This document shows positions 11,101 through 26,100 of a stretch of DNA of 64,000 bases, piece by piece. Source of the DNA: Nectonema munidae (Eukaryota > Nematomorpha > Nectonematoida > Nectonematidae); NCBI GenBank assembly GCA_030549495.1, contig JAUIRK010000883.1, positions 925,501 through 989,500 of the forward strand. Direction: 5' to 3'. The notes under the pieces are model-generated. The model worked only from the letters and a program-made list of their open reading frames with translations. It made no database searches and was not told the DNA's origin. Both the position numbers and the translations under genes were made by a program. How positions within the stretch are numbered: position 1 is the stretch's first letter; each line of letters starts with the position of its first letter.

Positions 11101-14100
11101 TCAGTAGTATCCAGGGGACGTATTCTTCCTTCCAGATTTGCGGTTCACAATTTCCAAGCCGAGACTTTCAAACTCTTCCTGACTCTCGTCCTCTGCTTCG
11201 CTGTCCTTCAACAAGAGGTATTCCTTCTTCGGCTTCAAGCCGGATAAGAACTGAATCTAATGAGAAAATAGAGTGAGTTTATTATTCAGCGCCATTTGAT
11301 AAAGCAAAGCATTTCAATTGGCCCATTTTCGTTTTTCACCAGCAGCCATTTTATTTTTTATATATAACGCCGTGCAAAAGTTTTCGCTCACCACTGAGAT
11401 ATAAAAATCCCTTCAAAAAAGTCATCATATCTTTCATGATTAAATGTTTTCCAAGTGACATTCATTATACCTCATTCCTTCAGGTCTTAGAACATATTTG
11501 CAATGATAAGAACAAAACTCAATGAAAGTAGCTTTAGCCTTTCAGGCCATTTTTTTAATTGAACGTTTGTCAAAGCTGATGTTTTAGCTCCAATACAACT
11601 TTTCATTTTTTTTTTGGAGCAATCCTTTTTTTTATATATATTGAAACATTTCATGATTAATTATTTTCATACATTACAAATTGGGACTTATTAGGATGTT
11701 CTCTTAATATTTTTTGTACATTCTTTTTAAGCAATTTTTGATAAATACCGCGTTTTGCCTTATATGCAATAGTTCCTGTACTTTTAAATTTCAATAGATA
11801 ATAGAAACAATTTAGCTATAGCTCTTTGACGTCTATTTATTGACAGAGATACGACTTTTTGGTCATATCATTCTAATGATATTTAAGGCATAAATGATCA
11901 CATCGAAAAACGCAAGCAAGCAAAAGATTTTATGATAAAAACAGAAGATTGTCAAAATTTTATTATTAAAAAAAAATCTGAAAATAAGAAAAAAATATTT
12001 ATATGAATAAAGTTCTCAGGCCGAAAACTTTTGTACGACATTTTTAAAAAGTAGACTATATAAATAAAAAATTTTACTATAAAAATTAATACAGTAAAAC
12101 CTGTAAGAAATGGTACCTTTAGTAAGCGACTTTCTGTAAGATAAGGTTGTAAGATTTCCCCAACTCTTTGATAAATAAAAGGTTATAAGAAATTAAAAAA
12201 AAAATCTCCATTTTAAGACTTTTTTTTCCTAATTTAAAATGGCGTTTTTTAGAATGTTCTTTCTGTAAATTTACACTTTAAATTTATGTAAGTGTCTTTT
12301 TGAATATTGAATTTTATTTATCTATAGATAATCAATTTTTCTTGAATAGAATCTCCGGATTTCCTGATAGAAAAATTAAATTAGAAATTCGTTTTTAAAC
12401 TACCGTAGACTCTCAGTTAAGCGACCACCTTTACGACTCGTCATAAGTGGTCGTAATATAGAGATGGCCTTATTAGAGAGAGTAATTAAATACTTCACCC
12501 CCATAAGGAAAAAGAGTTAAACATAAATACATTAAAATTTTAATATGAGGCGGTTTAGGAGCAGATGTTTTAGCAAAGGCGTTTTAAAAGTTTTAGATTT
12601 ATAAGGTGAAAGGGAAAAATGTTCTTATGTTACAAGTCCCGAATATCAAAACATTGAAAACCTTAATTTCAATAACAAAAAGATCAAAGACTGTTTTTTA
12701 AAAAATATAAATAATTATTTTTTTTATCCATTGTATTTTAAAAGTCTAATTTTCGGAGGTTTTGGTTACAAAAATTTTGCTTTTCGGGTGCTTTGAATTG
12801 AAACCGAAAAATCTTTAATAAGTATAGACAACATCATCTAGTTTCTTAAGCGATCCAATTGATAGAGAAAAATGATCACTAAATAAAAAAAAACTAAAGT
12901 AAAAAAAAAGTATCTCAGCATAATTCTATTTATTGTATTTATGTTTGAAAATCTATGCTGTTTTTTGGTAAATCTAAAATTCAGTATTCTTTTCACTCTA
13001 CTTTGTACATTAAGTATCAACAAATCTACGAGAAAAAAAATATATCGAGACAAATTAAGAAGACTTTTTGCTATAAAGAATATGATAAATTATGTAAAAA
13101 TTTGTTTATATGTTGTATAACTTTTAAATTAATCATTTTTTAAGTGCTGTATATTTGATATGTTATTCTTTTCCTTAGTTGATTTTTTATAGTTCGTTTC
13201 TCAAATTTTTGTTTTGTCACACAACCTGTTTTGAAGGTTAAAAGTAATATACCTAGTTTTTGTAGTTTTTTGTATTTAAATGAAAGCTAAAAAAAATTAT
13301 TTTTTAGAATATGAAAAGCAAATCGCGCGTTCATTTAAATCTTAAGCAAAAAGTTGAGGTTTTAGAGAAATATAAAAACAAAGAAAACTGCTGTTCTATT
13401 GCATCATTTTATGGAGTTGGAAAAACACAGATACAAAATGTAATTAAAAATAAAGATAAAATTCTTTCTTTGTGGCAATGTGGTTCAAGTGAAACAATGA
13501 AACTGGTGAATTTAAGAAAAACTGCTCAACATGATGTCAACAAGAAAATTTTGGAATGGTTTTGTGACTCCCAAAGCAAAAAATTCCTATTACTGAAGTT
13601 TACATTCAAGAGAAAGCAAGACAAATTGCAGAGGAAATGAATATAACTGATTTTAAAGCATCCAACGGTTGGCTACAAAGTTTTCAAAAAAGGCATAACA
13701 TTCATTGTTCATACTTGCATGGCGAATCTTCATCTGTTGACCCACTTCTCGTTGATCGATGGAAAGAAGAACTTGAATCTCTTTGTGAAGGTTATGAATT
13801 AAAAGATATTTTCAACGCTGACGAGACAGCTCTCTTTTATAAGATTTTGCCTTTTCGATCGTTAGTATTAAAAAGTGACAGTTGCAAAAGTGGCCGAATG
13901 TCGAAACTTAGAGTAACTGTATTGTTAGCTTGCAGTGCTACTGGAGAAAAACTTGAACCTCTCATCATTGGAAAGTATCAAAACCCAAGATGCTTTAAAA
14001 ACAAGTCTGCTAAGTTACTTCCAGTAAAATATTACCACAACAAAGTCATGGATGACATCAACAACAAAGTGATACAAGAAAAAAGAAAAGTTCTTCTATT

Positions 14101-17100
14101 TGTTGACAATGTGTCTTCACATTTAGATCTAAAATTGTCAAATGTAAAAATAAAGTTTTTACCCGCTAATACAACTTCAGTTCTTCAACCTCTTGACTCT
14201 GGTATCATTAAGAGTTTCAAATCTCATTATAGAGTAAAGTTTTTAAAACACCTTTTTTTACGAATTGAAGGAATGGAAACTGCAACAGATGTAGCTAACA
14301 AAGTGGATCTCTTTGATGTATACCAATGGATTTCTTACGCTTGGAGCAAAGTTGAAGCTTCGACAATAAAAAATTGTTTCAAGTCTTGTGGATTTAAGTT
14401 TTTGCATGAGATATCTTCTTCTCAAATATCTGTAATGCCACCAAAAGAATGCTTTGTTCTCTTGGAACAAGTGTCGTGGATGGATTATATAAACTGTGAT
14501 GAGAGTACTTCAACAATTTTTGAAGAGGAACATTCTGAACAAATTTTTGAAAGGGCTTCTTATGATGAAGAAGAAACCACACATAAAGAAGAGCAAATAA
14601 AGAGGAACCAAGTATTTGAAAGCCTTAATATCCTCAAAAAATTTTCTATTCAAATTGGATCTGAAGATCTTTTAAAAATTTCCCAAAAAGCAACTGGAAT
14701 TGTTGAAGAACATGAGCTTTCTCAACTTAAACAACTTGATATTAGAAATTTTTTGTTAATAATAACTAGTAATAAATTTAAACATTTTTATTTTTCACCT
14801 TTGTATAGCAACTACCTTTTAGATACGGTTTTCAGACATGGTTTTTTGGCTCGGTCGCATCTTTCAGGTTTAACTGTAATTATATCCTTGCATTTTTAGC
14901 ATTTAATTTAGAGAAAAAAAGTAAAAAAAAGTTTTTAGTTGTGGCCCATAACTTTTGCATGCCACTACATTTATGTTACTTTTTGAGTTTTATTTTTGTT
15001 TATATTTATAAAATGTAGATTTTTGGATGTTATTACTCATTGTAAAATTTGCTCAAACATAGATTTATATAAAATATATGGTTTTGTAGGACACACTGAA
15101 AACTTCTCCAAAATTTCTCTCAGCTCACGATGAGATCAAACATTCTTTTTTAAAAAAGATTACAAAGAAAAAACAATTAATTAAAATTTAAGTTCATTGA
15201 AATTTTTGGAACAAGTTTCAAAATTAAAAAAAAAAATTTTGGCGACAAAAAATTAAGAAAATTTTTTTAAAAAAGACAAACATAAGATTAATTGGTATAG
15301 AGAACTTAAAAATCAAAATAAGTAAAATAAATTTTATAAAATTTGAAGAAAAAGAATCAAGCAAAAAATGATAAATTAAAAAAGTTGTGAATTATTATAA
15401 AAGAAATTTTAAATTAATAATTTTATTTAATTTAAAAAAAATTGAAAGACATTTTTATGATCTAAGGCATTCCAAGTCGTCCTTTTCAGTGCAAACTAAC
15501 TAAGCTTTACCTTTAATGTTTATTGCATATAGCAGGACTACTCAACTATTATAAACAAAGATCCAGTTAGACAAGTTACTAAATGTATGCATAGGTCTGA
15601 AAAATTTTATTACATGAAATAAAGAAAATAAAACAATCATCTCAAAAGAATGGTAAAGCATATGATTCGTATTAATTTCATATTGACCGTTTATATTATT
15701 TATCCTATTTTAGAAAAGGTGAAAATAATAAAAATATTGAATTTTGTAGCTATAAAATATAACAGGACTAGGATTTAGGATTGAATACTTTACAAATGAA
15801 AAAATCAACACTACAGCAAGACTTTAGTGAGAAAAATGACAAAGATAAAGATAAGATAAAAAGCTTAGTTTAGGAGAATAACATTTGCAATGGAATTAAA
15901 TTATATTGTACTTTGTGTTAACTCTTAATAATGATAAAATTATAATTTCATTAACAAATCAATTTTCATTTTAATGATAAATATGGATTGAAATTCTTAA
16001 TAATAATGTTCACTCAAAAGGCCCGGATTCGGACCGCGGGCCGCCAATTGAGTACCTCTGGCATATAACATTATCACAAAAGGGGAGGGGGCGGCAACGC
16101 GTATAAAAATGATTCGTTTTTATTGATAAATTCGCTCCAGTTTTATTTCTACTTCATGTCAAAGAGTTAGGGAAGTCTGTAATGGCTACCAATATCGGGT
16201 GAATACAAATTTTGAAAAACTAAAACGCTTTCATATGATCTCTTTAAGTCACGTTATTCTAAGTGTTAGAAAGTCAATATCAGCGATTTGTTACAAATAC
16301 ATTTTCAGAAGATGGAACCTTTCCCTATATAGTTGTTGCCGACAATTAAGTTAAAAAAAAGGAAGAAATCAATTCTAATCTACTTTGAATTTGTTGCGTG
16401 TAACCTTTTGCGGAATAACATGAACTGTCCAGAAAGGGTCAATAACTATTTTCAACTGTCAAATTAATCTAATACCGCCTACATAGAGAAGTTTTTAATA
16501 AAAAATTTGTACAAACAGGATTAGGTTATTAGTCCAATAAAAATGGGTTTCTTGAGTTTCATGGGTTTGTTGAATTAATATTTACTTGATATACGCTTCT
16601 CTAATTACAGTTTCAAATACACAATAAAGAACGAATCGCCATTTTAACCCGTTTAAGACCAAGCAAAGCAGACGATATTTAAAAAAAAGGAGGAGGATTT
16701 TTTTTAAAATATTTAAAAAAAAAAGAAAAAGAAAAAATTTCTTTTTTTCAAAAAAGGAAAATTGGGGGAAAAGGGGGTAAAAAGTTTTTTAAAAAATTTT
16801 TAAAATTTATTTATAAAGCAGTTCTTTTCATAGGTTAATTTAATCGTAAAAAGGTCAGTCACTAGCAGTTTTCGTATTACTTTAGGTGAAGCAAAATGTC
16901 TTGCTTAAAATTTTTTTGCTTACCGCGAAAAGGGCTATCAGGGTTCCAATGAAAGCGCCAGCGACAACATCTCCCACATGGTGCTTATAATTGGAAACGC
17001 GGGTACAGGACACCCAGATGGCGAGCAAAAAGGCTGCCAGTTGGTACAGTCCACGCGAAATGGGAGACAGGATGCGAGGCTGGGGTCCAAAGCGGTACTG

Positions 17101-20100
17101 CAGGTAAAATATCAGCCAAATCATTGAGTAGAAGGAGGTGGAGGCGTGGCCAGAGGGAAAGGATAATCTAAAAATTCAAGCATATCATTTAAGTTTGGGG
17201 TGTGGGTAAGGTGGTTGGTTAGACGCTGGTTTCGATAACTCAAGATCTTGGGTTCGATCCCGCATCAAGCCTACTTTCTCATAGTTCGATGCAAGCGGCG
17301 AAAATTTTGTGCCTTCTCGATGAAAACATCCCACGGTACCTATACCCTCTACCTTTAAGTTTGAGAAAGACATTTTGCATCAAAAGTTTCTCATAGAGAA
17401 CAAGCACCTTTAGTCTCTAAATGAATTGATAATCTCCTTTTTTTGTCTGTAATTAAATTTATTGTTACACAAGTAATTCTATATCAATTTCTGATATAGA
17501 TATGATCTTTTTGATAACTTATTTAAAAGTGTTTACAAATTAATAAAGTCAAAAAAAATTTCATAAAGCCCAATTTGAAAAGTGTAGGAAGAACGTAAAA
17601 CTCCTTTTTTTTACAAAAAAATAGTATTTAAATAATATTATTAAAAGTAAACTATATTTAAAATATTTTAAATGACTTTTTCTTAATTAAAGACCAGAAC
17701 TTATTTTTGTAAAAATTGGAAGCCATTTTATTAATAGTTGAACTTTTTTCTAAAGTCACAAAGTAAAAAAAGTATTTTTAGATCAAAAATAAATCGTCCA
17801 AATTATAACACTAATAACTCTGGATTAGATTTAATGTTTTCCCGCATTTCGCACTAAATTCACAGTTCACGAAAAATTTAAAATTAGCAATTTCCTTTTA
17901 CAAGTTTTACAAAAAATATAAGTAATATATCAAAGGAACCAAGTACTTGCGAGAATTTCAATTTAAAATTTTGATTTTAAGCAAAAAAGAAGGTTTCTCC
18001 TTTCGCAGTGCAAAAGGGAATATTGTCATACCTTGATTTTTAGTTTAAATACAATCATAAAGCTAGGCTAGAAATTCTCAATATTAAATAAGTGCTTTTC
18101 TTGTCTTCCTCATCATTAACACCAATCGCTATTACCTGGTTGTACGATTTCAAGGATACTTCTTCCAAAAGTTAGGATGAGAATTGTTTGAGACGTTTGC
18201 CCCACCCTTACGGATAGCATGGTCCCGCCCGCAATCCTGACTACCTGCACTTTCCATCTCACCAAAAACCTAAGAACGATGCTTGTAATATTATTTTACC
18301 AGAGCACATGTTTCCAATGTGTGAATAGGGATAAGTGATCGGTACAATCCTAATACGAGCATTCCAAAAATGCCAAACAATCTTAATGTCTAGTGTTAGC
18401 TTGATTGCTAACACTGTTAGAATGGGGTCGCCACAGCCCTACCACATAACAGTAAAACGCTTTGAATGCTTCAGCGAAAGCATATAAGTCTAGATTTCTT
18501 GTTTGTCTGTTAGAGCAACAGCTTCTAACCAATATACCAGTTGATATAGCAGAACTTATAATCCAGGAAAGGGGTCTTTCTGTTTATGCGTAGTATATAT
18601 AGAAATGGTGTTGGCCTTTCTTTCCTCAACAGGTATAGAACGAAAATACGTTACATATGGCAAACGTATATTTTCATAAGGATCACTGTAGTACTGCACG
18701 TGCATATAATTTTTTGGGGGTGTGGGATGGAAACGTTCAATATGAGTATAAAATATTGTGTTATATCTCAATTAAAATTTAAATGTTAGAAAGTGAAAGT
18801 TGTAGGTTTAGCATAAATTCCGTTTGTACTAATTATAAAGTAATTCGTGATAACATTTTAAATTCAGTCTTAAACACACTGTTCGTTAGAGAGATTTTTC
18901 CCATCATGTCTACCAGTGCAAAGAGTTAAAGAAGTTTTGTCCAGTTGGTTAGATGGGAAATGAGAGATTGACAATTTTGATTCCTTCTCTTGTGAGTAAT
19001 AATTTATTGACAAAATGTGATGATATAGAAAAATAAAATTTATGTATGATTATTTTTTTAGTTTGAAAAACTCATCAGCTTATTTTTTATAGTTAACAAA
19101 GTGAAAAGCATAGCTTATAGACTGTAAGCTTTTCTTTAAATGCAAACGGTGGATTCCACAAACACATATGATGAATGTAAAAAATAATCAATCACAATTT
19201 GGTTAACAATGTAAATGTCTTTTATTCACATCTAATTTCAAAGTCTCAAGCAAGGCTAGCATTTCCTCTGATACGTGCACAAGTCTTAAAGTAAATTTTT
19301 TATTTAAGAACAATTATGAAAATGGGTACATCTATAGTTGTTTTGAATTTTGCCAAAACTTAGGGTTTCCAGATGTCCTAGTTTTTCAATCACTAATCCT
19401 TTGTCAAAAAAGGAGTTTGGATAAATTCATCTGCAAAAGGTGACCGTTTATCTATTTTTGCATAAAAACTGATAAAAGCTTTAAACGGATAATAAAAAGT
19501 GTTTTTTTTGCAAGATCATCACATTTTAAATAACATATTTGTTACATAATTGTGTTCTTTGTCTAATGTTTTGAAAGGGTAAAAAGGCAGGGATTCAAAT
19601 CGGGTGTCTTTGGTTTAAAGAGGTTCCATAAGGGTCAGATTAAAATAACTGAATTTTTTAATTTAAAATTATAAATATATTTTGATATACAAATTAACTT
19701 AGAGAGGGTGTTCATAGCTTTCATAAGCTTTTTAAAGGAGTTCATGACGGAATAAAGATTAAGAACCTCTGTTATAAGGCAAAGTGAAAAAGTAGTTCAT
19801 AAGAACCACAAAAAATAGCCTAAAAAAGGTAAGAATTCTCATTGTATACGGGTGGCGTAACAGTTCCAGTATAAATAGAATTAGAACCTTTTTTCGTCCT
19901 CGATAGAAAAAGCAAATAAAATAGAGAAAGAGAAACTTACCGAGCATCTTTTAGTCTTTTTTCATTGGATGAAAAGCATCGGTAATTTTCGTAATAGATC
20001 GACGGGTCGCAGCGATACAAGATATCACCTCTGTTCGGATTGCACACTTCAATGAAATGTGGGCGAAGGCGACCAACGCTATACTTAATGATGTCTGCAT

Positions 20101-23100
20101 AAATATGAAAGATACGCTTGATGAAGTGCTGGTATTTAAAGATGCAGTCAGGCCCGTAACAAGGTGAGAGGTGGAAGTTGACCTGATAAAATTTTCAGAT
20201 TAATAATAATTCTAACCAAATTTCCAAGATATTTGCATATAATTACAATTATTTTATCAATTACAAATGACTAATTTATAAGACAAAAGTAACGAGAGTA
20301 AACGATATATTTAAAAAAATTTCTTCATACAGATGGATCTTTATGGTATTCTATTAAGCATAAATTTTTTGGAGATAATCAGTCAATGTAGTAAATGGTA
20401 TAAATTTGGACTTTTAAGTAATAACTGTTGTAACATCGTCTCCCCGAATGAGGTATATCAAATCTTAGATCTAGCAAAATGTAAACAGAAAGTTGAACCC
20501 TGTCTCCCTAATCATTTGTATCAAAACATGCACATAACAAACTGCGGAATAGAAACATCGTAGTATACAGAGGTTCGGGATGAAAAACAAGTTGTCCACC
20601 AGAGTTCAACCTTACAGGTTATGAAATTTAAATATAAGTAAATATAAATAACATATTGGGGGGGGGGGGGGGGGGGGGTTGCAATTTTCAAAATTACTGG
20701 TCTGGAAATTCAACGGGAGACCAAATATTCAAGCATCCTTTAAAATAGAGGGTATTCAGCGCATACCTAAATTTATAAGACTTATAAAAAATCCAAATTA
20801 TGTGTAGAAAGGGGTAAAGATATCAATTAACAATAAAAAAAATTGGAAATTTTATTGAATGAAAAATTTTTTTCATTAATTTTCAGTTGTTCCTAAAAAA
20901 ATGAAAAAATGTTTTATTGAGAAAAATAAATAAAAAGAACACATCCAAATTACTTAACTTTTCTGAGGTAATTTCTATCAAAAATGTAAAACAGAACTAA
21001 AGTTAGAAAACTTGGTAGTCGAATTTTTTCATTCTTTTTAGTGTATAAGAATAAGTGTAAGTTAGTTAGACTATCAAAAAAGGGTATGAAATAAAGATAA
21101 AATTGTGCAAGCAAAAATCAAACAATAAATTAAGATTGCATTACTTCATTTTTATCAGCATCATTCAAAAATAGTTTAAAAGCTAAATTGGTGCAAGCTA
21201 CAAAAAGTAAAATAACTTTTAACATTTTGCAATGATTTGCCTTTTATAATAAATTTTAAGGAAAAAAAGTCAATCAGAAAACTCAAATAAACTAAAAAAT
21301 TTTACAGCATAACTTAAGTTTTTTGAAAACTAATTTGACGTATCCCCTACAGCTCTATGGGTGGCATGGCAGGTTGGTTGAGATGTTGGACTCAGCATGG
21401 AAGCCTCTTGATTCGATTCCTCATCGATACCAGTTTGTTCATAGTTTGACATAAGCGTTACATCAGTTCCTGGTCAATGAAAACTACCTTTTACTCAAAA
21501 TTGAAAAATTTGCTACATAATTAACATAAGAGAGAAAGGAGACAAAATAAACTAATAAAGCAATTTTCACTATTTTAAAATGAAACTGCCTGTTCTCAGA
21601 ATAATTTCAAAATAATAGGAGGCATAAAGAATTAGAGTTTATTTGATATTTTCAAGTTTTTATAAGCAGCAAAAACCAACGTTGAAGTAGCTAACCCTTA
21701 TAGGGTGATTTGGTAACGCTTGTATTTTTTGATTTGGTAACGCTTGTATTTTTTACATTCTGTAAGGAATCATAGTATACAAAAAATGGTGGTTTAATCA
21801 CTTTTCATAAAATTATTTAAGTGTAAGAACACCAAATCATTAAAAAACTATTTAAACAAACATAAATCATAAAAATCATAGTATACGAGAACAAGAAAAT
21901 CATTGCGTTTTTTTTGACTATTTCTCTGTCTACAAATAAAATTCTGACGGCCGTCATAAATAGGTCAAGTAAATTTTTAACAACTAAAACATTTTGTTTC
22001 GATATTATAATAATCAACAAATTTTCTTAAAAAATGATTTAATTAATTATGTAAAGTGTTAAGTACAAAATTTAACAATCGAACATTATAAAAAATATCT
22101 CTGCTTAAATATAAAACAAATAGAGTATTTTTGCTTTTAAACTGAATAGCTAGTCAAAATATTCATTCCCAAACAGCTATTGAAAAATATTTAAAAATGT
22201 AACAAACGTACTGATAGAGATGACCTTTGTTGAAAAAGATTTTTAACGCGAGTCTGACAATATTCATTGATATAAAATTGTAGCGATTGAAAACTATTTT
22301 TCTTTCATTTAAAAACAAATAAATGTTCATTTTTGCAAAATGTTTGGTGTATAGATGGATGGAACTAAATTTTTACCAAAAATCTCTGTGATTAATTTGA
22401 ATAGCTGAACTTTGGTATCATGAAGAATAGTTCTGAAAATATTGAACCTATATTCCGCTAAAAACTAGTTTCTAATGAGATAAAATAGAATTATTTTTAA
22501 TTTAACTCTAAATACAAATTAGAGAGCTGAATGAGATAGGAGAGCTAACAAGGGAAGAGAGCTTGAGTGAAAGAAGAGAGCTTGAATGAGAGAAGAGAAA
22601 AACAAAGAAGGAGACAGAAAGCGAAATAGAATCACTGTGACAAAAGATGAGAAAATCTAGTGGATCATCAACATGTGTTTGCTCAAAAATACTACAAGAA
22701 AACAAAACATTGCTTACTTATTGTGTGCATATTGAAACAATGGATTTGCACCCCGGATGTGCGCCCCTGGAGCAAATCTTAATTCAGATATTCTGATTTT
22801 TCGCACAATCTTGAAAGAATATTCAAGTGTTGATATTCCGATTCTGAAATCGCGTTAATTTCCTCCTGCTTTCATTGAATGCGGGAACAGGACTTGATAT
22901 AACAAGTGAAAATCACGTTGAAAGTATAGAAAACACATCTATACTCCAAAGTATAAGCGCAACCAATATAATAACTTCAAATATCATCATTAGGAATATC
23001 ATTCGACCAGCAAAGGCTCTTTCTGAAACTCTTTCTACGTTCATTATATACGGGATGTGAGGATCTATTTTTTGCGTTGGAAATCGGAGTCCGTGCTATT

Positions 23101-26100
23101 TTTGGCAATTTGACTCCGACTTCCTGCCAGAAAATATAGCAGCGAACCTGAATCCACGGCCCTGAGAAACAGTGGCGGTGCTTTAAAACCCTTTCATTTC
23201 CCTCTTGAACGCGTCTGACTTGCTCTTCTTGGAAAGTTCAGTGTATGAATTTGAATTTTTTATAAGACGTAATGAAAGGCATAGCTCGAAGAATTTGTCA
23301 GCAAATGTTGTCAATTTGGAGGAAGATATTTTTGCATACAATTTGCATGAATTATTGCGTGTGTATGGATGGTGGTGTGTGCACAAAGTATGCATTTATG
23401 CTGTTTATTCGCGATGAGAACGAGATGCGAAAGAGAGATTACCTCTTCTAGGTACAAGTCTGGAGAATTCGATAGAGATTCTTCCTTTATAAAATGGAAT
23501 TTTTCTCAGACCCTTTTAAAAAACTTATTTTGTCACATGCAACTTCATGTTGTTTGCAATTGTGGGCGTACCTTAGAAGGAGGACTCAGAAAAAAATTAG
23601 CCAATGCTGATTATATTATTTAAATATACGAAATGATTTTTAACATTAAAATATTTCTTCATTTTTCAAGTTAGTGAACAAAATAAGTGTTTGTACCGTC
23701 AGTAACAAGTTATCGTCGTGAAACATGGATAGAAATGATATGGTGCTGCTAAAGAAGGATTTTAAAAGTTTCTTGAAAAGAAAAGATGATAAAATGGATG
23801 AAAATGAAGGAGAGGAGATATACTGGACACGTTTTACGGCACAAAGACAACAACTCCAAATCCATAGGTGATTAGGTCGACGAAAAATTGACCCGAAAAA
23901 ATTGACTTTTTAGAGTTTCATTGAATTGAACAAGTATTAACACTTTAGAGAAAGTATTGAAAATTATTTCAAAGAATCCATGACTTTGTAATACAACAAC
24001 ATATAATTAATGACATTTTCTGATTTAAAATTCGATCATTTTCTAGCATTTTTTTCAGTTTAGAAAAAGATCTTTCTACTTCTAAAGTTAAAACTATTCC
24101 ATCATCTTCATCATTAATTTCTTCACTGCTGGAAGATTTTAATATAAATATTTTGCTGCTTTCTGCAGCGGATATATCGTATGTAACCGCGTTTGTCTAC
24201 AAAAAACTTCTTTATGTTTAACCTCAGTCAGGCAAACTTTACAGTAAAACCTTTTATTACATGAAAAAAAGCCCAATTGTTGTGGAAGTGTTGATATAAA
24301 GAAGAAATCTTGTATGTATCGCTTATAACAATTTTAGGCACATTGACTCAAAAAGTGTTAAATAAAAAAATTGACTTTATTGACCTAAACTCGAAAAATT
24401 GACTTTGATTGACTTAAAAATTTGAAATTAGTTCACAATTTTTTTAGACTAAACAAGTAAAGATCTTCTTCAAAGAGTTTTTGCTAAATGGAAATAAAAG
24501 TTGACTTTATTGACTTTTACTCGCCCTCATTACATATATTGAGAATTTGCCTCTTCCAAAAATTCTATCCATTCTAGATCTATCCAAATATATTCACCAT
24601 TTTCCTTTCTTTGCAGGAATAAAACATGTTGAAAAGATTCGTTATAACGCGGATTCGTGGGTTGAACTATAACGTGGGTTGGATATTCTCATTTTTATTT
24701 AATAATTAAATTAAACAGAGCATACTTTTTCATCCTCTCATTTCTGCGTTGATACTTTCGATTGATTTTTAGAGAATGTTATGCATCCGCGGAATATGAT
24801 TCAAAGGCAAAGTAAGAAACTGTCATTATTACAATGTTTCACTAAAATTTAACCGCGTTTTTTGCATTTGAATGTTATACTATAGAAAAACACTTCGTAA
24901 ACACTCGCGTTTTATCCGTGCTTTTTCCTACCAAAATTAATGGGACTAAAAAAGGTTACGTTATCTACGTAAACAGAATTTAACCCAAGAAAAAAGGTTG
25001 AAGTAGAAAAGTGTGTAAACGAAAGTACACGCAAAAACATTTAACATACACCAACAACACTATTCCTCATTTTTATTTCTTGTATTTATCTTATATGCAA
25101 TTATATTTAAAAAGTGATGAAGTAATCTTGCGCGCATAAGTTGTTCATCATGCCACCCTCTAACATTTTGAAATTAGAAAATGCGGTCCTCGGTTGAGGA
25201 AGACTTTCCAATCCCCCCTGTGCTTAGAAACAAAAGAAAGGAAGAATCGCTGAAAATTGCAAGCTAAGTTGAAGAATTTAAAATGTACGGAAGTAAATGA
25301 AAAAGTTTAAAAAAAAAACACTTCTAATCACGAAAAGTCGGTTAGATAAACGGTGCAGGAAGGCATGGGTCATACTCGCTAGATCACTAGCTAGACGCTA
25401 GCACACGCCCCTACTTCATGCAAGTCATGTTCGCGCTCATATAAGCATTTAAAAATTTAGCGAACGGATGCGGATATCAAAACTGACATCCTAGTGAAAG
25501 CGGATGTCAGAATAAATTTTTTAGCAGATGTGGATGCGTATATCATAATTCCTATTCTAACTAAACGCAAATGTTACACTTCTTAACAATTTAGAGAGAA
25601 AATGTCAATGTATAAGGGTAAAAGTACTGTGGAGTGTTTTCATCGAGAAGGCACAATTGCGCCGCTTGTATCGAACTATGAGAAAGTAGGCTTGATGCGG
25701 GATCGAACCCAAGACCTTGAGTTATCGAAACCCAGTACCCAACCAACTTTAGCTAGGCTTGGCATGGGTAAATGAGCCTCAACTTTAGCCGTGCAGTACT
25801 CTGATACTCACACGTGTGCGTTTAACAGGATATTTTAATGGGGTCAGGACCTTTCGTACACAAGTGGGAAGTTTGGTACTCTAAATTTTTATCTAAATCT
25901 TCGTCACAAAACATCGGATCGGGTTTGAAGCCTGTCATTGCTGGATTAGTTGTACACATTTCATCAAATTCAATTGCATTGATATATAATAATAAGAGTG
26001 TCCCAGAAATAGAATGAAAATTTTGACACGAATAGCCTTCTATTCGCAAAACCTGTATATAAAGAAACATTTAAATCTAAAATTAATCATTTCATTCCGT

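Noticed and set aside
20095-20182. Longer version of phosphatase exon 3 starting at 20182
   Set aside because: The frame is open, but the acceptor at 20095-20096 restores phase with exon 2 and gives the family sequence TTNIIKYSVGRLRP, so the longer form is not needed.
20333-20563. Possible 76-codon gene on the plus strand
   Set aside because: It lies in the phosphatase intron with no motif; probably chance.
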